A stretch of 64,000 nt of DNA from Mesorhizobium sp. WSM4306 (GCF_007003975.1 NZ_VFTC01000016.1:62001-126000), one strand, 5' to 3'. Counted from the first letter of the stretch, positions 44,721 through 53,917 are shown. Translations and numbers: made by a program. Notes: a model not told the origin generated them from the sequence alone.

Positions 44721-45341
44721 ATGTATCGTGCGGGGGCACATCAGGGATTTTCGGGTACCTGGGCAAGAGCGATGCGGTTCTGCTCGGATCGCCGCGGCGT
44801 CGCCGCTATCGAGTTCGCCTTCATCGTGCCCGTGCTGCTGATCATGTATTTCGTGACCATGGAGGCCTCGCAGGCCATCGAGACCAGCAAAAAGGTCAGC
44901 CGCATCGGCTCCATGGTTGCGGATCTGATCACACAGCAGCAGACAATCGTGGCCGCCGACATCGATGCGATCATGAAGATCGGCACCTCGACCCTGCAGC
45001 CCTACCACCGCTCAACGCCGACGATCATCGTCACGGCGATACAGGTCACGACCGAGACGCCGCCGAAGGTGAAGGTCGTATGGTCGCGCAAGCTGGTCGA
45101 GGGCACCTATACCGTCGACGCCGCCAAGGACACCATCACGACAGTCCCCCCCTCGCTCAAGATCGCTGACACTTTCCTCATCCGCGTCGAAAGCCAGCTC
45201 GCCTACAAGCCCATCGTCACCTGGTCGGCCGACAGCGAAAAGCGACTTGGGCTGACCTCGGCCTTCGACAAGATAACGATGGGCGAGACCTATTACCTCA
45301 GGCCGCGCCGGAGCACGACGATCCCCTGCAGCAACTGCTGA
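44721..45341 (+). CDS. TadE/TadG-family minor pilin (second)
   Basis: 206-residue pseudopilin with leader ending DRRG followed by VAAIEFAFIVPVLLIMYFV, the TadE/TadG type cleavage and membrane region, and a roughly 150-residue periplasmic domain ending in two cysteines (CSNC). AAAGGGAAAC precedes the ATG. No larger TadG with a von Willebrand domain is present in the window. Confidence 0.87.
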   Translation: MYRAGAHQGFSGTWARAMRFCSDRRGVAAIEFAFIVPVLLIMYFVTMEASQAIETSKKVSRIGSMVADLITQQQTIVAADIDAIMKIGTSTLQPYHRSTPTIIVTAIQVTTETPPKVKVVWSRKLVEGTYTVDAAKDTITTVPPSLKIADTFLIRVESQLAYKPIVTWSADSEKRLGLTSAFDKITMGETYYLRPRRSTTIPCSNC

Positions 45342-45351
45342 AGCGCCGGAT

Positions 45352-46308
45352 CTACTGGCCGCTGCTGTCCGACAGCAGGCGCACGATTGCTGTTGCCATC
45401 GCATAGTCGCCGGCGGCGGCTGATATGAAGCCGCCGGAATGTTTCGATTCCACGAGATCGTAGACTTCCGGCGACTGCGATCGGAGATTGGTAAGGAAGA
45501 CGGTCAGCCGGCGCTTGGCTTCAGGGTCGAGATCGCTGCGGACGGCGTGGGGACCGTATCGCAGCGCAGCGGAGGTCCAGATGATCTGGAGCGCGGCTTT
45601 TGGAATCCCCGCCGCCTCAAGCCGCGCCGCCGTGCCGTCCGGGTCAGTCGGCTGATCGCCAGCAATCGCCGCCCGGTTTCCCTCCGCGGCCCGCTCCCAG
45701 CCGAACACGGCATCGGCCTTGCCATCGACCAGCATCGCTTCGGCAGCGGCGGCCGAGCCGGCATGAGTGAGGAATGGCGCATCCTGGCTGATCTTGATGC
45801 CATCGGCGGCCAGCCCGGCGAGCGGCAGAAGAGAACCGCCCACATTGTCGGAAGGCGCCATGGCGATGCGGTGCGTTTGCATCGCCGCGAGATCAGGAAG
45901 CCTGCCGTCGCGCGTCAACAGCACGGAGCGGATGCCGGTGGCGCCGTCGGCATCGACCGGCGCCACTAGAGGTTCGACACAGCCGCAGCGCTCCGAGGCG
46001 GTAGCGTAGGCGGTTGCCGAATAGACCGCATACTGAATCCTGGCATTGGCCTGTGCATCGATCAGCGCGGCATAGTCATGCGCGACGACGAATTCCACCT
46101 TCATGCCGAGCGCCTTGCCGTAGGCGTCTGTCAGCAGGGCCAGACCCGGAACCGTGTTGCCTGCGCCCGGCTCGGCAACGATGCCGATCCGAAACGTCCC
46201 GATCTGGTCGCGCCAGTCGGCGTGCGCGGCGTGCGGCAAGGCCAGCAACGCCATGGTTGCCGCCAATGCCCTCCAACCCGGCCCTATAGCGAGATCCGCC
46301 CGTCTCAT
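45352..46308 (-). CDS. PhnD-like substrate-binding protein
   Basis: 318-residue periplasmic protein with a signal peptide (MALLALPHAAHA) and a PhnD/SsuA/transferrin-like fold (about 40-310; FRIGIVAEPG, VPGLALLTDAYGKALGMKVEFVVAHDY, AVFGWERAAEGN). Relatives bind phosphonate, phosphite or other anions for ABC uptake, but no permease or ATPase gene is adjacent. I start it at ATG 46308; the frame is open 25 codons further. It converges on the TadE-type gene with a 10 bp gap. Confidence 0.8.
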   Translation of the reverse strand: MRRADLAIGPGWRALAATMALLALPHAAHADWRDQIGTFRIGIVAEPGAGNTVPGLALLTDAYGKALGMKVEFVVAHDYAALIDAQANARIQYAVYSATAYATASERCGCVEPLVAPVDADGATGIRSVLLTRDGRLPDLAAMQTHRIAMAPSDNVGGSLLPLAGLAADGIKISQDAPFLTHAGSAAAAEAMLVDGKADAVFGWERAAEGNRAAIAGDQPTDPDGTAARLEAAGIPKAALQIIWTSAALRYGPHAVRSDLDPEAKRRLTVFLTNLRSQSPEVYDLVESKHSGGFISAAAGDYAMATAIVRLLSDSSGQ

Positions 46309-46473
46309 CGTTCCATGCCCCGTATCGCCGTTCCTCGTAGCGCGTCGCATGCGTACAGCGCGCCTGCCCACCATCACGACCATTGCGCCAGGCCGTTGCC
46401 ACCCGGTTTCCGATTTGCCAATGCCGCGACGGGACCTTATGTCTGGTCACCCAGACTGGCAATGACGGCACCT

Positions 46474-47715
46474 ATGGCGCGCGCCTTCCTCTTCGTTCTC
46501 GATTCCTTCGGCATTGGCGGCGCCGCCGATGCCGAACGCTATGGCGACGCCGGCTCGAACACATTCGGACATATCGCCCAGGCCTGCGCGGAAGGCCGCG
46601 CCGATCGCGAAGGCCTGCGCAAGGGACCGCTTCTGGTGCCCAACATGGTTTCACTCGGTCTAGCCCGCGCCGCGCACACTGCGAGCGGCTTCCGGTTCGA
46701 CAGCAAGGCCGACGCCGTTTCGGCCTCCGCCTTCCACGGCGCCGCGCAGGAGACTTCGAGCGGCAAGGATACGCCGTCGGGCCACTGGGAAATCGCCGGC
46801 TTGCCGGTGCGCTTCGACTGGGGCTATTTCCCCGATACTGTCCCCGCCTTCCCTGCCGAACTGACCGAAGCGATGATCCGCGAGGGCAACGTGCCGGGCA
46901 TTCTCGGCAACTGCCATGCGCCGGGTACGGAGATCATCGAGCGCTTCGGCGAGGAGCATATCCGCACCGGCAAGCCGATCTGCTATACCTCGGTCGATTC
47001 CGTCCTGCAGATAGCAGCGCACGAGGTTCATTTCGGCCTGGAGCGGCTCTACGAGTTCTGCAAGACGGTGCGCCGGCTGGTCGATCCGTTGAAAATCGGA
47101 CGGGTGATCGCCCGGCCTTTCCTTGGCGAAACATCGGCCACTTTCGAGCGCACCTACAACCGGCATGACTACGCCGTGCCGCCGCCCGAGCCGACGCTGC
47201 TCGACCGCTTGACCGGGCGCGGCAGCCGGGTGATCGCGGTCGGCAAGATCGGCGACATCTTCGCCCACCGCGGCATCTCGGAAGTGCGCAAGGCGCCCGG
47301 CAACATGGCAATGTTCGACAAGGCGCTGGGCGCGATGGACGATGCCGGCGACGGCGACCTGGTGTTCGCCAATTTCGTCGACTTCGACACCGAGTTCGGT
47401 CACCGCCGCGACGTTGCCGGCTATGCGGCGGCGCTCGAAGCCTTCGACCGCCGGCTGCCCGAGGCGCTCGCGAAACTGAAGCAGGGCGATCTGCTGGTCC
47501 TCACCGCCGACCACGGCAACGACCCGACATGGCGCGGCACCGACCACACGCGTGAACGCATTCCGGTCATCGGCACCGCGCCGGGTCTCACGGGCGGCGA
47601 CATCGGGCTCAGGACGACCTTCGCCGATATCGGTGAAACCGTGGCCGAACACCTCGCGCTCGGGCAACGCCGACACGGTACCTCCTTCCATGCGACGATA
47701 GGCGGCCATGCCTGA
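46474..47715 (+). CDS. deoB: Phosphopentomutase
   Basis: 413-residue alkaline-phosphatase-superfamily mutase interconverting ribose (deoxyribose) 1- and 5-phosphate in nucleoside salvage. Signatures are VLDSFGIGGAADAE at the start, ETSSGKDTPSGHWE with the phosphorylated Thr region, and TADHGNDPTWRGTDHTRE near the end. The frame is open far upstream, but family length and the start MARAFLFV set the ATG at 46474 (46462 is a near alternative). It overlaps mutM by 8 bp. Confidence 0.94.
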   Translation: MARAFLFVLDSFGIGGAADAERYGDAGSNTFGHIAQACAEGRADREGLRKGPLLVPNMVSLGLARAAHTASGFRFDSKADAVSASAFHGAAQETSSGKDTPSGHWEIAGLPVRFDWGYFPDTVPAFPAELTEAMIREGNVPGILGNCHAPGTEIIERFGEEHIRTGKPICYTSVDSVLQIAAHEVHFGLERLYEFCKTVRRLVDPLKIGRVIARPFLGETSATFERTYNRHDYAVPPPEPTLLDRLTGRGSRVIAVGKIGDIFAHRGISEVRKAPGNMAMFDKALGAMDDAGDGDLVFANFVDFDTEFGHRRDVAGYAAALEAFDRRLPEALAKLKQGDLLVLTADHGNDPTWRGTDHTRERIPVIGTAPGLTGGDIGLRTTFADIGETVAEHLALGQRRHGTSFHATIGGHA

Positions 47716-48598
47716 ACTGCCCGAGGTCGAAACGGTCCGGCGTGGCCTGCAGCCGGTTCTGGAAGGCGCGCGCATCGTGCGCGTCGAGGCACGCCGGCCA
47801 GATCTCAGATTTCCGTTTCCGGCGAAATTTGCGCAGCGGCTGACCGGCAAGACCATCATCGCGCTTGGCCGCCGCGCCAAATATCTGACCATGCATCTGG
47901 ACGGCGGTCCGGTTCTGATCTGCCATCTCGGCATGTCGGGCTCGTTCCGTATCGAAACCGCTGATGACAGCGGGACGCCAGGCAAGTTCCATCACGAGCG
48001 CTCGAAGGATGCCAAGCACGACCATGTCGTGTTCCACCTCGTGTCGCGAGCCGGCGTCCAATCTCGCGTGGTCTTCAACGACCCGCGCCGCTTCGGCTTC
48101 ATGCTGTTTGCCGAAGGGCTGGCCGACGCGCATCCGATGCTGGCGGGACTGGGCGTTGAGCCTACCGGCAACGCGCTGGACGGCGCCCTGCTCGCCTTGC
48201 TGCTGAAGGGCCGCAGATCGCCGTTGAAGGCGGCGCTGCTCGACCAGAAGCTGATCGCCGGGCTCGGCAACATTTATGTGTCGGAGGCGCTGTGGCGCGC
48301 CGGCCTGTCGCCATTGCGCGAGGCAGGCACCATCGCCGGGACCGGCAAGAAGGCCAAGGAACAGAGCGAACGACTGGCCGAGGCAATCCGTTCGGTCATC
48401 GCCGATGCGATCGCCGCCGGCGGGTCGTCGCTGCGCGACTATGTGCACACAGACGGGTCGCTGGGCTATTTCCAGCATTCCTTCGCGGTCTACGATCGCG
48501 AGGGTGAGCCCTGCCCGACGCCCGGCTGCCGCGGCCATATAGGGCGCGTCGTGCAAAGCGGCCGCTCGACCTTCTATTGCCGGACCTGTCAGCGGTGA
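47708..48598 (+). CDS. mutM: Formamidopyrimidine-DNA glycosylase
   Basis: 296-residue base-excision repair enzyme removing 8-oxoguanine and Fapy lesions. Pro2 and Glu3 (MPELPEVET) are the catalytic residues; LGRRAKYL carries the lysine of the family; the H2TH region is near 165-210; the C-terminal zinc finger has four cysteines (CPTPGC...CRTC). Longer than E. coli MutM (269) because of an insert near 85-100, common in alphaproteobacteria. Followed by a repeat. Confidence 0.95.
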   Translation: MPELPEVETVRRGLQPVLEGARIVRVEARRPDLRFPFPAKFAQRLTGKTIIALGRRAKYLTMHLDGGPVLICHLGMSGSFRIETADDSGTPGKFHHERSKDAKHDHVVFHLVSRAGVQSRVVFNDPRRFGFMLFAEGLADAHPMLAGLGVEPTGNALDGALLALLLKGRRSPLKAALLDQKLIAGLGNIYVSEALWRAGLSPLREAGTIAGTGKKAKEQSERLAEAIRSVIADAIAAGGSSLRDYVHTDGSLGYFQHSFAVYDREGEPCPTPGCRGHIGRVVQSGRSTFYCRTCQR

Positions 48599-48727
48599 GC
48601 TGGAGCGGCTCACCGTTTCACGGAAACGGCGACCCGTTCCAGCTATTGTTTTGACGCAATTCCCAAGGGAAAGCGCTGCGTGCTTTTCCCGGGAAAACCG
48701 CTCACACTTTTCCTGGAATTGCTCTAG
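48596..48727. repeat. Compound palindromic repeat (rhizobial type, family C)
   Basis: Begins right at the mutM stop: GGAGCGGCTCACCGTTTCACGGAAACGGCGACCCGTTCC forms one dyad, then GACGCAATTCC...GGAATTGCTCT forms the outer dyad of a second hairpin with CTTTTCCCGGGAAAA inside. I know this layout as a common intergenic repeat of rhizobial genomes. It separates mutM from the hydratase gene. Confidence 0.75.
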
Positions 48728-48764
48728 ACCGATCCCTTCAATGGCGGAACGAGGAGGCCAGCCC

Positions 48765-49538
48765 ATGAGTTATGAAACCATCATCGTGGAGACGCGCGGC
48801 AAGGTCGGCCTGATCACGCTGAACCGGCCCAAGGCGCTCAACGCGCTGAATGCCCAGGTGCTGGCGGACATATTGGTGGCGGCAAAGGGGTTCGATGCCG
48901 ATCCGGGCATCGGCGCCATGGTCATCACCGGTTCCGAGAAGGCCTTTGCAGCGGGCGCCGACATCAAGGAAATGCAGACCGTCGCCTACGCCGACGCCTA
49001 TGTGCAGGATCTTTTCGTCGGCTGGGAGGAATTCACACGCACGCGCAAGCCGATGATCGCGGCGGTCGCCGGCTATGCGCTGGGCGGCGGCTGTGAACTG
49101 GCGATGATGTGCGATTTCATCATTGCCGCCGACACCGCAAAATTCGGCCAGCCCGAAATAACGCTTGGCGTCATTCCCGGCATGGGCGGATCGCAACGGC
49201 TCACCCGCTTCGTCGGCAAGTCGAAGGCGATGGACATGTGCCTGACCGGACGGATGATGGATGCCGCGGAGGCCGAGCGGAGCGGCCTGGCGTCGCGCGT
49301 CGTGCCGGCTGCGGAACTGGTCGACGAAGCGCTGAAGGCCGCAGCCAGGATATCAGAATTTTCGCTGCCCTCGGTGATGATGGCCAAGGAGGCCGTCAAC
49401 CGCGCTTACGAGACGACGCTGGCCGAGGGGTTACGCTTCGAACGCCGGCTGTTTCACTCGCTGTTTGCGCTCGACGACCAGAAGGAAGGCATGGCGGCCT
49501 TTGCCGAGAAACGGAAGCCGAATTTCACCAACCGCTAG
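48765..49538 (+). CDS. Enoyl-CoA hydratase
   Basis: 257-residue crotonase-family enzyme. It has the oxyanion-hole segments ITGSEKAFAAGADIKEM and AGYALGGGCELAMMCD and the catalytic glutamates in GGGCE and GQPEITLGVIPG, the pattern of true (FadB1x/EchA8-type) hydratases. The ATG at 48765 is preceded by GAGGAGG; the in-frame extension upstream is repeat DNA. Monocistronic. Confidence 0.93.
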   Translation: MSYETIIVETRGKVGLITLNRPKALNALNAQVLADILVAAKGFDADPGIGAMVITGSEKAFAAGADIKEMQTVAYADAYVQDLFVGWEEFTRTRKPMIAAVAGYALGGGCELAMMCDFIIAADTAKFGQPEITLGVIPGMGGSQRLTRFVGKSKAMDMCLTGRMMDAAEAERSGLASRVVPAAELVDEALKAAARISEFSLPSVMMAKEAVNRAYETTLAEGLRFERRLFHSLFALDDQKEGMAAFAEKRKPNFTNR

Positions 49539-49550
49539 CGTCAACGCGTT

Positions 49551-49626
49551 AGAGCATGATGCCGGGACAAACGGTTTCCGTTCGTCCGAGAAAAACCGCT
49601 TCACGCTTTTCGGCATCAGGCTCTGG
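49551..49626. repeat. Palindromic repeat (family D)
   Basis: AGAGCATGATGCCG at one end and CGGCATCAGGCTCT at the other frame a 76 bp hairpin, with inner ACGGTTTCCGT. It is the AGAGCATGATG type frequent in rhizobial intergenic DNA. It starts 12 bp after the hydratase stop. Confidence 0.75.
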
Positions 49627-49777
49627 CGGCGGGGGCCAAAAAGAAGCCAAAGCGGCGTTGACGTGCCGGGAAAGCTGAACTATAAGCCGCTCCAACCGAG
49701 GCGGCCGTTGGCTGCCCGTTTGTTTTTTGCGCCCTGCGGCATCCCGCATGCGCTCACCAGATCAGAAGAGAGGCACC

Positions 49778-50044
49778 ATGGCCAATACCTCCTCGGCCAA
49801 AAAGGCAACGCGCAAGATCGCCCGCCGCGCAGCGATCAACAAGAACCGCCGCTCGCGCGTGCGCACCTATGTCCGCCAGGTCGAAGAGGCACTGGCTGCC
49901 GGCGACAAGGCAGCCGCGCTGGAAGCCTTCAAGGCCGCAGAGCCGGAATTGATGCGCGCCGCAACCAAGGGCGTGATTCACAAGAATACGGCATCGCGCA
50001 AGGTGTCGCGTCTGGCTCACCGCCTCAAGGTACTGTCGGCCTGA
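49778..50044 (+). CDS. rpsT: 30S ribosomal protein S20
   Basis: 88-residue basic protein of the small ribosomal subunit (MANTSSAKKATRKIARRAAINK at its start, Lys/Arg-rich helices). AGAGAGG precedes the ATG. The linkage rpsT-dnaA is typical of rhizobia. A strong terminator follows. Confidence 0.96.
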   Translation: MANTSSAKKATRKIARRAAINKNRRSRVRTYVRQVEEALAAGDKAAALEAFKAAEPELMRAATKGVIHKNTASRKVSRLAHRLKVLSA

Positions 50045-50893
50045 TCGACTGTTCCTAAACTGTCGTTCTTTGAAACCCGGCCGATCGCGCCGGGTTTTTT
50101 CGTTTGCCGGCAAGCACTTAAAAAGAACGCCCGCAAAGCACACTCGGCCTGCATTCCAGAGTTCGGAATGCTTTGCCGGCACATACACTCCCACTGATAT
50201 TCCAATCCGCCGAAAAGGCCCGCGCCAATAAATTTGGCTGTCACAAATTACTGATATTTTTCAATGACTTGCAGTCGGTGATCCACAGCTTGTTCACATC
50301 GCCTGTGGGCGACAGGCGGCAAGTTGGTGTCAAGCGAATTATTTCAGAAAATTTCAAACCGCACAGCCATTTTCATATTCGCGGCAAAAGGGTTTGAATC
50401 ACAATGGCTTTGTCAAAATCTACGGTTCCAGGACGGGACCCGAACCCTTCATCAGTAACCAGATTCCTTAAAAATCCGTTAGACGTGGCCTTGCCCTATC
50501 CACAGCGATTTCGGTAATGTCGATTTATCGAAAGGGACGGGCCATTAGCCCATAACCCAGCCTGAATCGGCCAGCTCACAGTGGCAGAATTCATGACGCG
50601 GATCAATTCCGCGAACGGGTATGGTTTGTCTTTTCGAGGCGGTAGGGGACTGGCGTAATTTGTTCATGGCAGGTTGATGGCGCACCGGCGTTTTCGCCGG
50701 GTGGCGTTGCTTTGCCCGAAACATGTCAGACGGACTGGCTTTAGGCAGCCGGACCGATCCCTTGCTGACGAGGCAACGTCATTCGCCGGCGGCGGTGGTG
50801 GTGTTGCAGCGAAGATACGGTCGTCGGAAACATGGGTGCAGGAGGCGCATTCCCGGCGGAAAAAAGGTACAGAAGAACAAGGGACGCACAATC
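50045..50893. other. rpsT-dnaA intergenic region with DnaA-box-like and GANTC sites
   Basis: 849 bp without a recognisable gene; open frames in it are weak extensions of dnaA. After the rpsT terminator comes AT-rich sequence (50200-50480). DnaA-box-like nonamers occur at 50279-50287 (TGATCCACA) and 50496-50504 (CTATCCACA), each one mismatch from TTATCCACA, plus a weaker TTGTTCACA at 50290-50298. Three CcrM-type GANTC sites lie at 50396, 50462 and 50564. It is probably the dnaA control region; origin function is possible but not shown. Confidence 0.55.
50074..50100 (+). terminator. Terminator of rpsT
   Basis: AACCCGGC and GCCGGGTT arms with a 7-base loop, followed by TTTTTT, 29 bp after the rpsT stop. 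Textbook intrinsic terminator. Confidence 0.92.
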
Positions 50894-52438
50894 ATGCAGA
50901 GCGGCATCGAGCGGGAGCTTACGGGCGACCTGCCATTTCCTGGAACATTGGTCGGAGCGCACGACATGGCGGCTTCCAGCGACGCGGAACAGAAGTTCGA
51001 CCGGGTCAAGGCCCAGTTGAAGGCGCGTCTGGGAACCGAGGTCTATTCGAGCTGGTTCGGTCGGATGAAGGTGGCGGAGGCTTCCCGGGGCATTGTACGC
51101 ATCTCTGTGCCCACGGCCTTCCTGCGCTCGTGGATCAATGGTCACTATCTCGACCTCATCGCCGACCTGTGGAAGCACGAAGACCCCGAGGTCCTGAAAA
51201 TCGAGATCGTCGTGCGCACCGCGACCCGTCCGGCCCGCAATGGCGTCGAGCCCGAAGCCGTGCCTGCGCGCAAGATGACCAAGCAGACGCAAACCGCATT
51301 GGCGGCCGGCACGGCGGGTCCAGGCCGGGTGGAGCGGGCGCCCGCCCCTCGCCCCGGCACGCCGATCGAGGCCGAGTTCCGGCACAATGTGCTGGGGTCG
51401 CCGCTTGATCCGCGCTACACGTTCGGCTCCTTTATTGAAGGCCCGTCGAACCGGGTGGCCTTCGCTGCCGCCAAAGCCGTGGCGGAATCGCAGTCGAGCG
51501 CGGTGCGCTTCAATCCGCTGTTCCTCCATGCCACCGTCGGTCTTGGCAAGACGCACCTTTTGCAGGCGATCGCAGCCGAGTCGCTGAAACAGAACCCGAA
51601 GTCGCGCGTCGTCTATCTCACGGCCGAATATTTCATGTGGCGCTTCGCCACCGCGATCCGCGACAACAATGCACTGACGCTGAAGGAACAGCTGCGCGAC
51701 ATCGACCTGTTGATCATCGACGATATGCAGTTCCTGCAGGGCAAGTCGATCCAGCATGAATTCTGCCATCTCATCAACATGTTGCTCGACAGCGCCAAGC
51801 AGGTGGTGGTTGCTGCCGACAGGCCGCCGTCGGAACTGGAATCGCTGGAGCCGCGCGTGCGCTCGCGCCTCAATGGCGGTGTCGCGCTCGAAATGTCGGC
51901 GCCGGACTTCGCCATGCGCATCGGCATGCTCAAGCTGCGGCTTGCCACAGCCAAGGTCGACGATGCCTCGCTTAATATTTCGGAGGAGATCCTCAACCAC
52001 GTCGCCCGCACCGTGACCGGCAGCGGGCGTGAACTGGAAGGCGCGTTCAACCAGCTGCTGTTCCGTCAGTCATTCGAGCCGGCGATCACCATCGACCGCA
52101 TCGACGAAATCCTCGGCCACATCTATCGCTCGGGCGAGCCGAAGCGGGTGCGCATCGAGGACATCCAACGCATCGTGGCGCGCCACTACAATGTGTCGAA
52201 GACAGAGCTTCTGTCCAACCGGCGCACGCGCACCATCGTCAAGCCACGGCAGGTCGCCATGTACCTGTCGAAGGTGATGACACCACGTTCGTTGCCGGAA
52301 ATTGGCAGGCGTTTCGGCGGTCGCGATCACACCACGGTGCTGCATGCCGTGCGCAAGATCGAGGACCTTTCCGGCGTCGACAACACGCTGGCGCAGGAGC
52401 TGGAACTGCTCAGGCGGCTGATCAACGACCAGGCCTGA
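50894..52438 (+). CDS. dnaA: Chromosomal replication initiator protein DnaA
   Basis: 514-residue AAA+ initiator. Domain I (about 25-110; SSWFGRMKV), a variable linker (about 110-170), the ATPase with Walker A VGLGKTHLLQ and Walker B LLIIDDMQFLQ, and the C-terminal helix-turn-helix with the signature GGRDHTTVLHAVRKIE. I start at ATG 50894 (MQSGIERELTG); the frame is open 57 codons upstream without family support. It is separated from dnaN by 301 bp including a terminator, so the two are separate transcripts. Confidence 0.95.
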   Translation: MQSGIERELTGDLPFPGTLVGAHDMAASSDAEQKFDRVKAQLKARLGTEVYSSWFGRMKVAEASRGIVRISVPTAFLRSWINGHYLDLIADLWKHEDPEVLKIEIVVRTATRPARNGVEPEAVPARKMTKQTQTALAAGTAGPGRVERAPAPRPGTPIEAEFRHNVLGSPLDPRYTFGSFIEGPSNRVAFAAAKAVAESQSSAVRFNPLFLHATVGLGKTHLLQAIAAESLKQNPKSRVVYLTAEYFMWRFATAIRDNNALTLKEQLRDIDLLIIDDMQFLQGKSIQHEFCHLINMLLDSAKQVVVAADRPPSELESLEPRVRSRLNGGVALEMSAPDFAMRIGMLKLRLATAKVDDASLNISEEILNHVARTVTGSGRELEGAFNQLLFRQSFEPAITIDRIDEILGHIYRSGEPKRVRIEDIQRIVARHYNVSKTELLSNRRTRTIVKPRQVAMYLSKVMTPRSLPEIGRRFGGRDHTTVLHAVRKIEDLSGVDNTLAQELELLRRLINDQA

Positions 52439-52739
52439 GCGGCAAGGCAAACAGAGCGCGCCGGGTTTGGAGTATTCGGTCGGCGCGCTTTAAATTTCTT
52501 GTTTTGATGCATGTCGTTGTCCCAAAACCGTTGCGCACTTTTAGGCGACACGCATAGGTTGGCGGCCATTGCCCGCTTTATCCCCAGAAAGCCCGCGTAA
52601 CCGGCGCGAACCGGTGGCGCGGGCTTGCGTTTAACGGCTTTTTCCTGTCAGTTTGCATAGATTCTGAGCCTGTTCAGACCTTTCGCGGGGCGCCGCCCAC
52701 TGGTGACCCGTTCATTCATTCAAGCGAGCCTGTTTCGTC
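52439..52739. other. dnaA-dnaN spacer
   Basis: 301 bp. Contains the dnaA terminator at 52455-52489 and then the dnaN leader. I see nothing else I can support; no DnaA box stands out. Confidence 0.5.
52455..52489 (+). terminator. Terminator of dnaA
   Basis: AGCGCGCCG and CGGCGCGCT form a 9-base stem with a 17-base loop, followed by TTAAATTTCTTGTTTT. It lies 16 bp after the dnaA stop. Confidence 0.75.
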
Positions 52740-53858
52740 ATGCGTGTTATCCTGGAACGGTCAAATCTCCTGAAGTCGCTCAACCATGTTCATCGCGTGG
52801 TCGAACGGCGCAACACCATACCGATCCTGTCGAACGTGCTGCTCAGCGCCGAGGGCGCCAGCCTTGAAATGAAAGCCACCGACCTCGACCTCGAAGTGAC
52901 CGAAGCGACACCCGCCAAGGTCGAGCGCGGCGGGGCGACGACGGTTCCGGCGCACCTGCTCTACGACATCGTGCGCAAACTGGCCGACGGCGCCGAGGTG
53001 ATGCTGAAGACCGACGAGGACGGCAATGCCATGACGGTGACGTCGGGCCGCTCGAGCTTTCGCCTGCAATGCCTGCCGCAGTCCGATTTCCCCGAGCTTT
53101 CGGCCGGGTCGTTCTCGCATATCTTCCGGCTCGATTCCGTCGCCTTGAGAGGCCTGATCGAGAAGACCCAGTTCGCCATCTCCACCGAAGAGACGCGCTA
53201 TTATCTGAACGGCATCTACCTGCACACGCATGAAGCCGGCGACAAGCTGAAGCTGCGTTCGGTGGCAACCGACGGCCACCGCCTGGCGCGCGCCGAAATC
53301 GACGCCCCGGCTGGGTCCGAGGGCATGCCGGGCATCATCATTCCGCGCAAGACGGTCAGCGAGTTGCAGAAGCTGGTCGATGATCCGGATGTCGCCGTCA
53401 CCACCGAATTGTCCGACACCAAGATCCGCTTCACCATCGGCAGCGTGGTTTTGACCTCGAAGCTGATCGATGGCACCTTCCCGGACTATCAGCGGGTCAT
53501 TCCGACCGGCAACGACAAGAAGCTGATCATTGATCGCCAGAGTTTTGCCGCCGCCGTCGACCGGGTCTCGACCATTTCCTCCGAGCGTGGCCGCGCGGTG
53601 AAGCTTTCGATCGCCGAGGGCCAGGTGACGCTTGCGGTGAACAATCCGGATTCTGGCAGCGCCACCGAGGAACTGGCCGCCGATTACTCGTCCGATCCAA
53701 TAGAGATCGGCTTCAATGCGAAATATCTGCTCGACGTCGCCGCCCAGTTGACCGGCACGGAAGCGAAATTCATGCTGGCCGATGCCGGTTCGCCGACCCT
53801 GATCCACGACATGGCCGACGAAACCGCGCTCTACGTGCTGATGCCGATGCGGGTGTAG
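52740..53858 (+). CDS. dnaN: DNA polymerase III sliding clamp (beta subunit)
   Basis: 372-residue clamp with the three topologically equal domains (about 1-120, 128-245, 246-372). Typical landmarks are RNTIPILSNVLL, LKLRSVATDGHRLA and the C-terminal LMPMRV, where clamp partners bind. It forms a ring dimer tethering the replicase. recF follows 59 bp later. Confidence 0.96.
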   Translation: MRVILERSNLLKSLNHVHRVVERRNTIPILSNVLLSAEGASLEMKATDLDLEVTEATPAKVERGGATTVPAHLLYDIVRKLADGAEVMLKTDEDGNAMTVTSGRSSFRLQCLPQSDFPELSAGSFSHIFRLDSVALRGLIEKTQFAISTEETRYYLNGIYLHTHEAGDKLKLRSVATDGHRLARAEIDAPAGSEGMPGIIIPRKTVSELQKLVDDPDVAVTTELSDTKIRFTIGSVVLTSKLIDGTFPDYQRVIPTGNDKKLIIDRQSFAAAVDRVSTISSERGRAVKLSIAEGQVTLAVNNPDSGSATEELAADYSSDPIEIGFNAKYLLDVAAQLTGTEAKFMLADAGSPTLIHDMADETALYVLMPMRV

Positions 53859-53917
53859 CCGCGCTGCGGCAAACCTTCGGCGCGACGATTGCGGCGACTT
53901 CTACAGGCGGATAGCGG

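Noticed and set aside
46078..46473. N-terminal extension of deoB
   Set aside because: The extra 132 codons overlap the PhnD-like gene on the other strand and have no family support; DeoB proteins start near MARAFLFV.
50723..50893. 57-codon N-terminal extension of dnaA
   Set aside because: Not conserved in DnaA, very basic, and ends just before a start with an adequate ribosome site.
50045..50893. Calling this region oriC outright
   Set aside because: Only two one-mismatch boxes are seen, with no array and no visible AT-rich unwinding repeats; rhizobial origins are generally placed near hemE.
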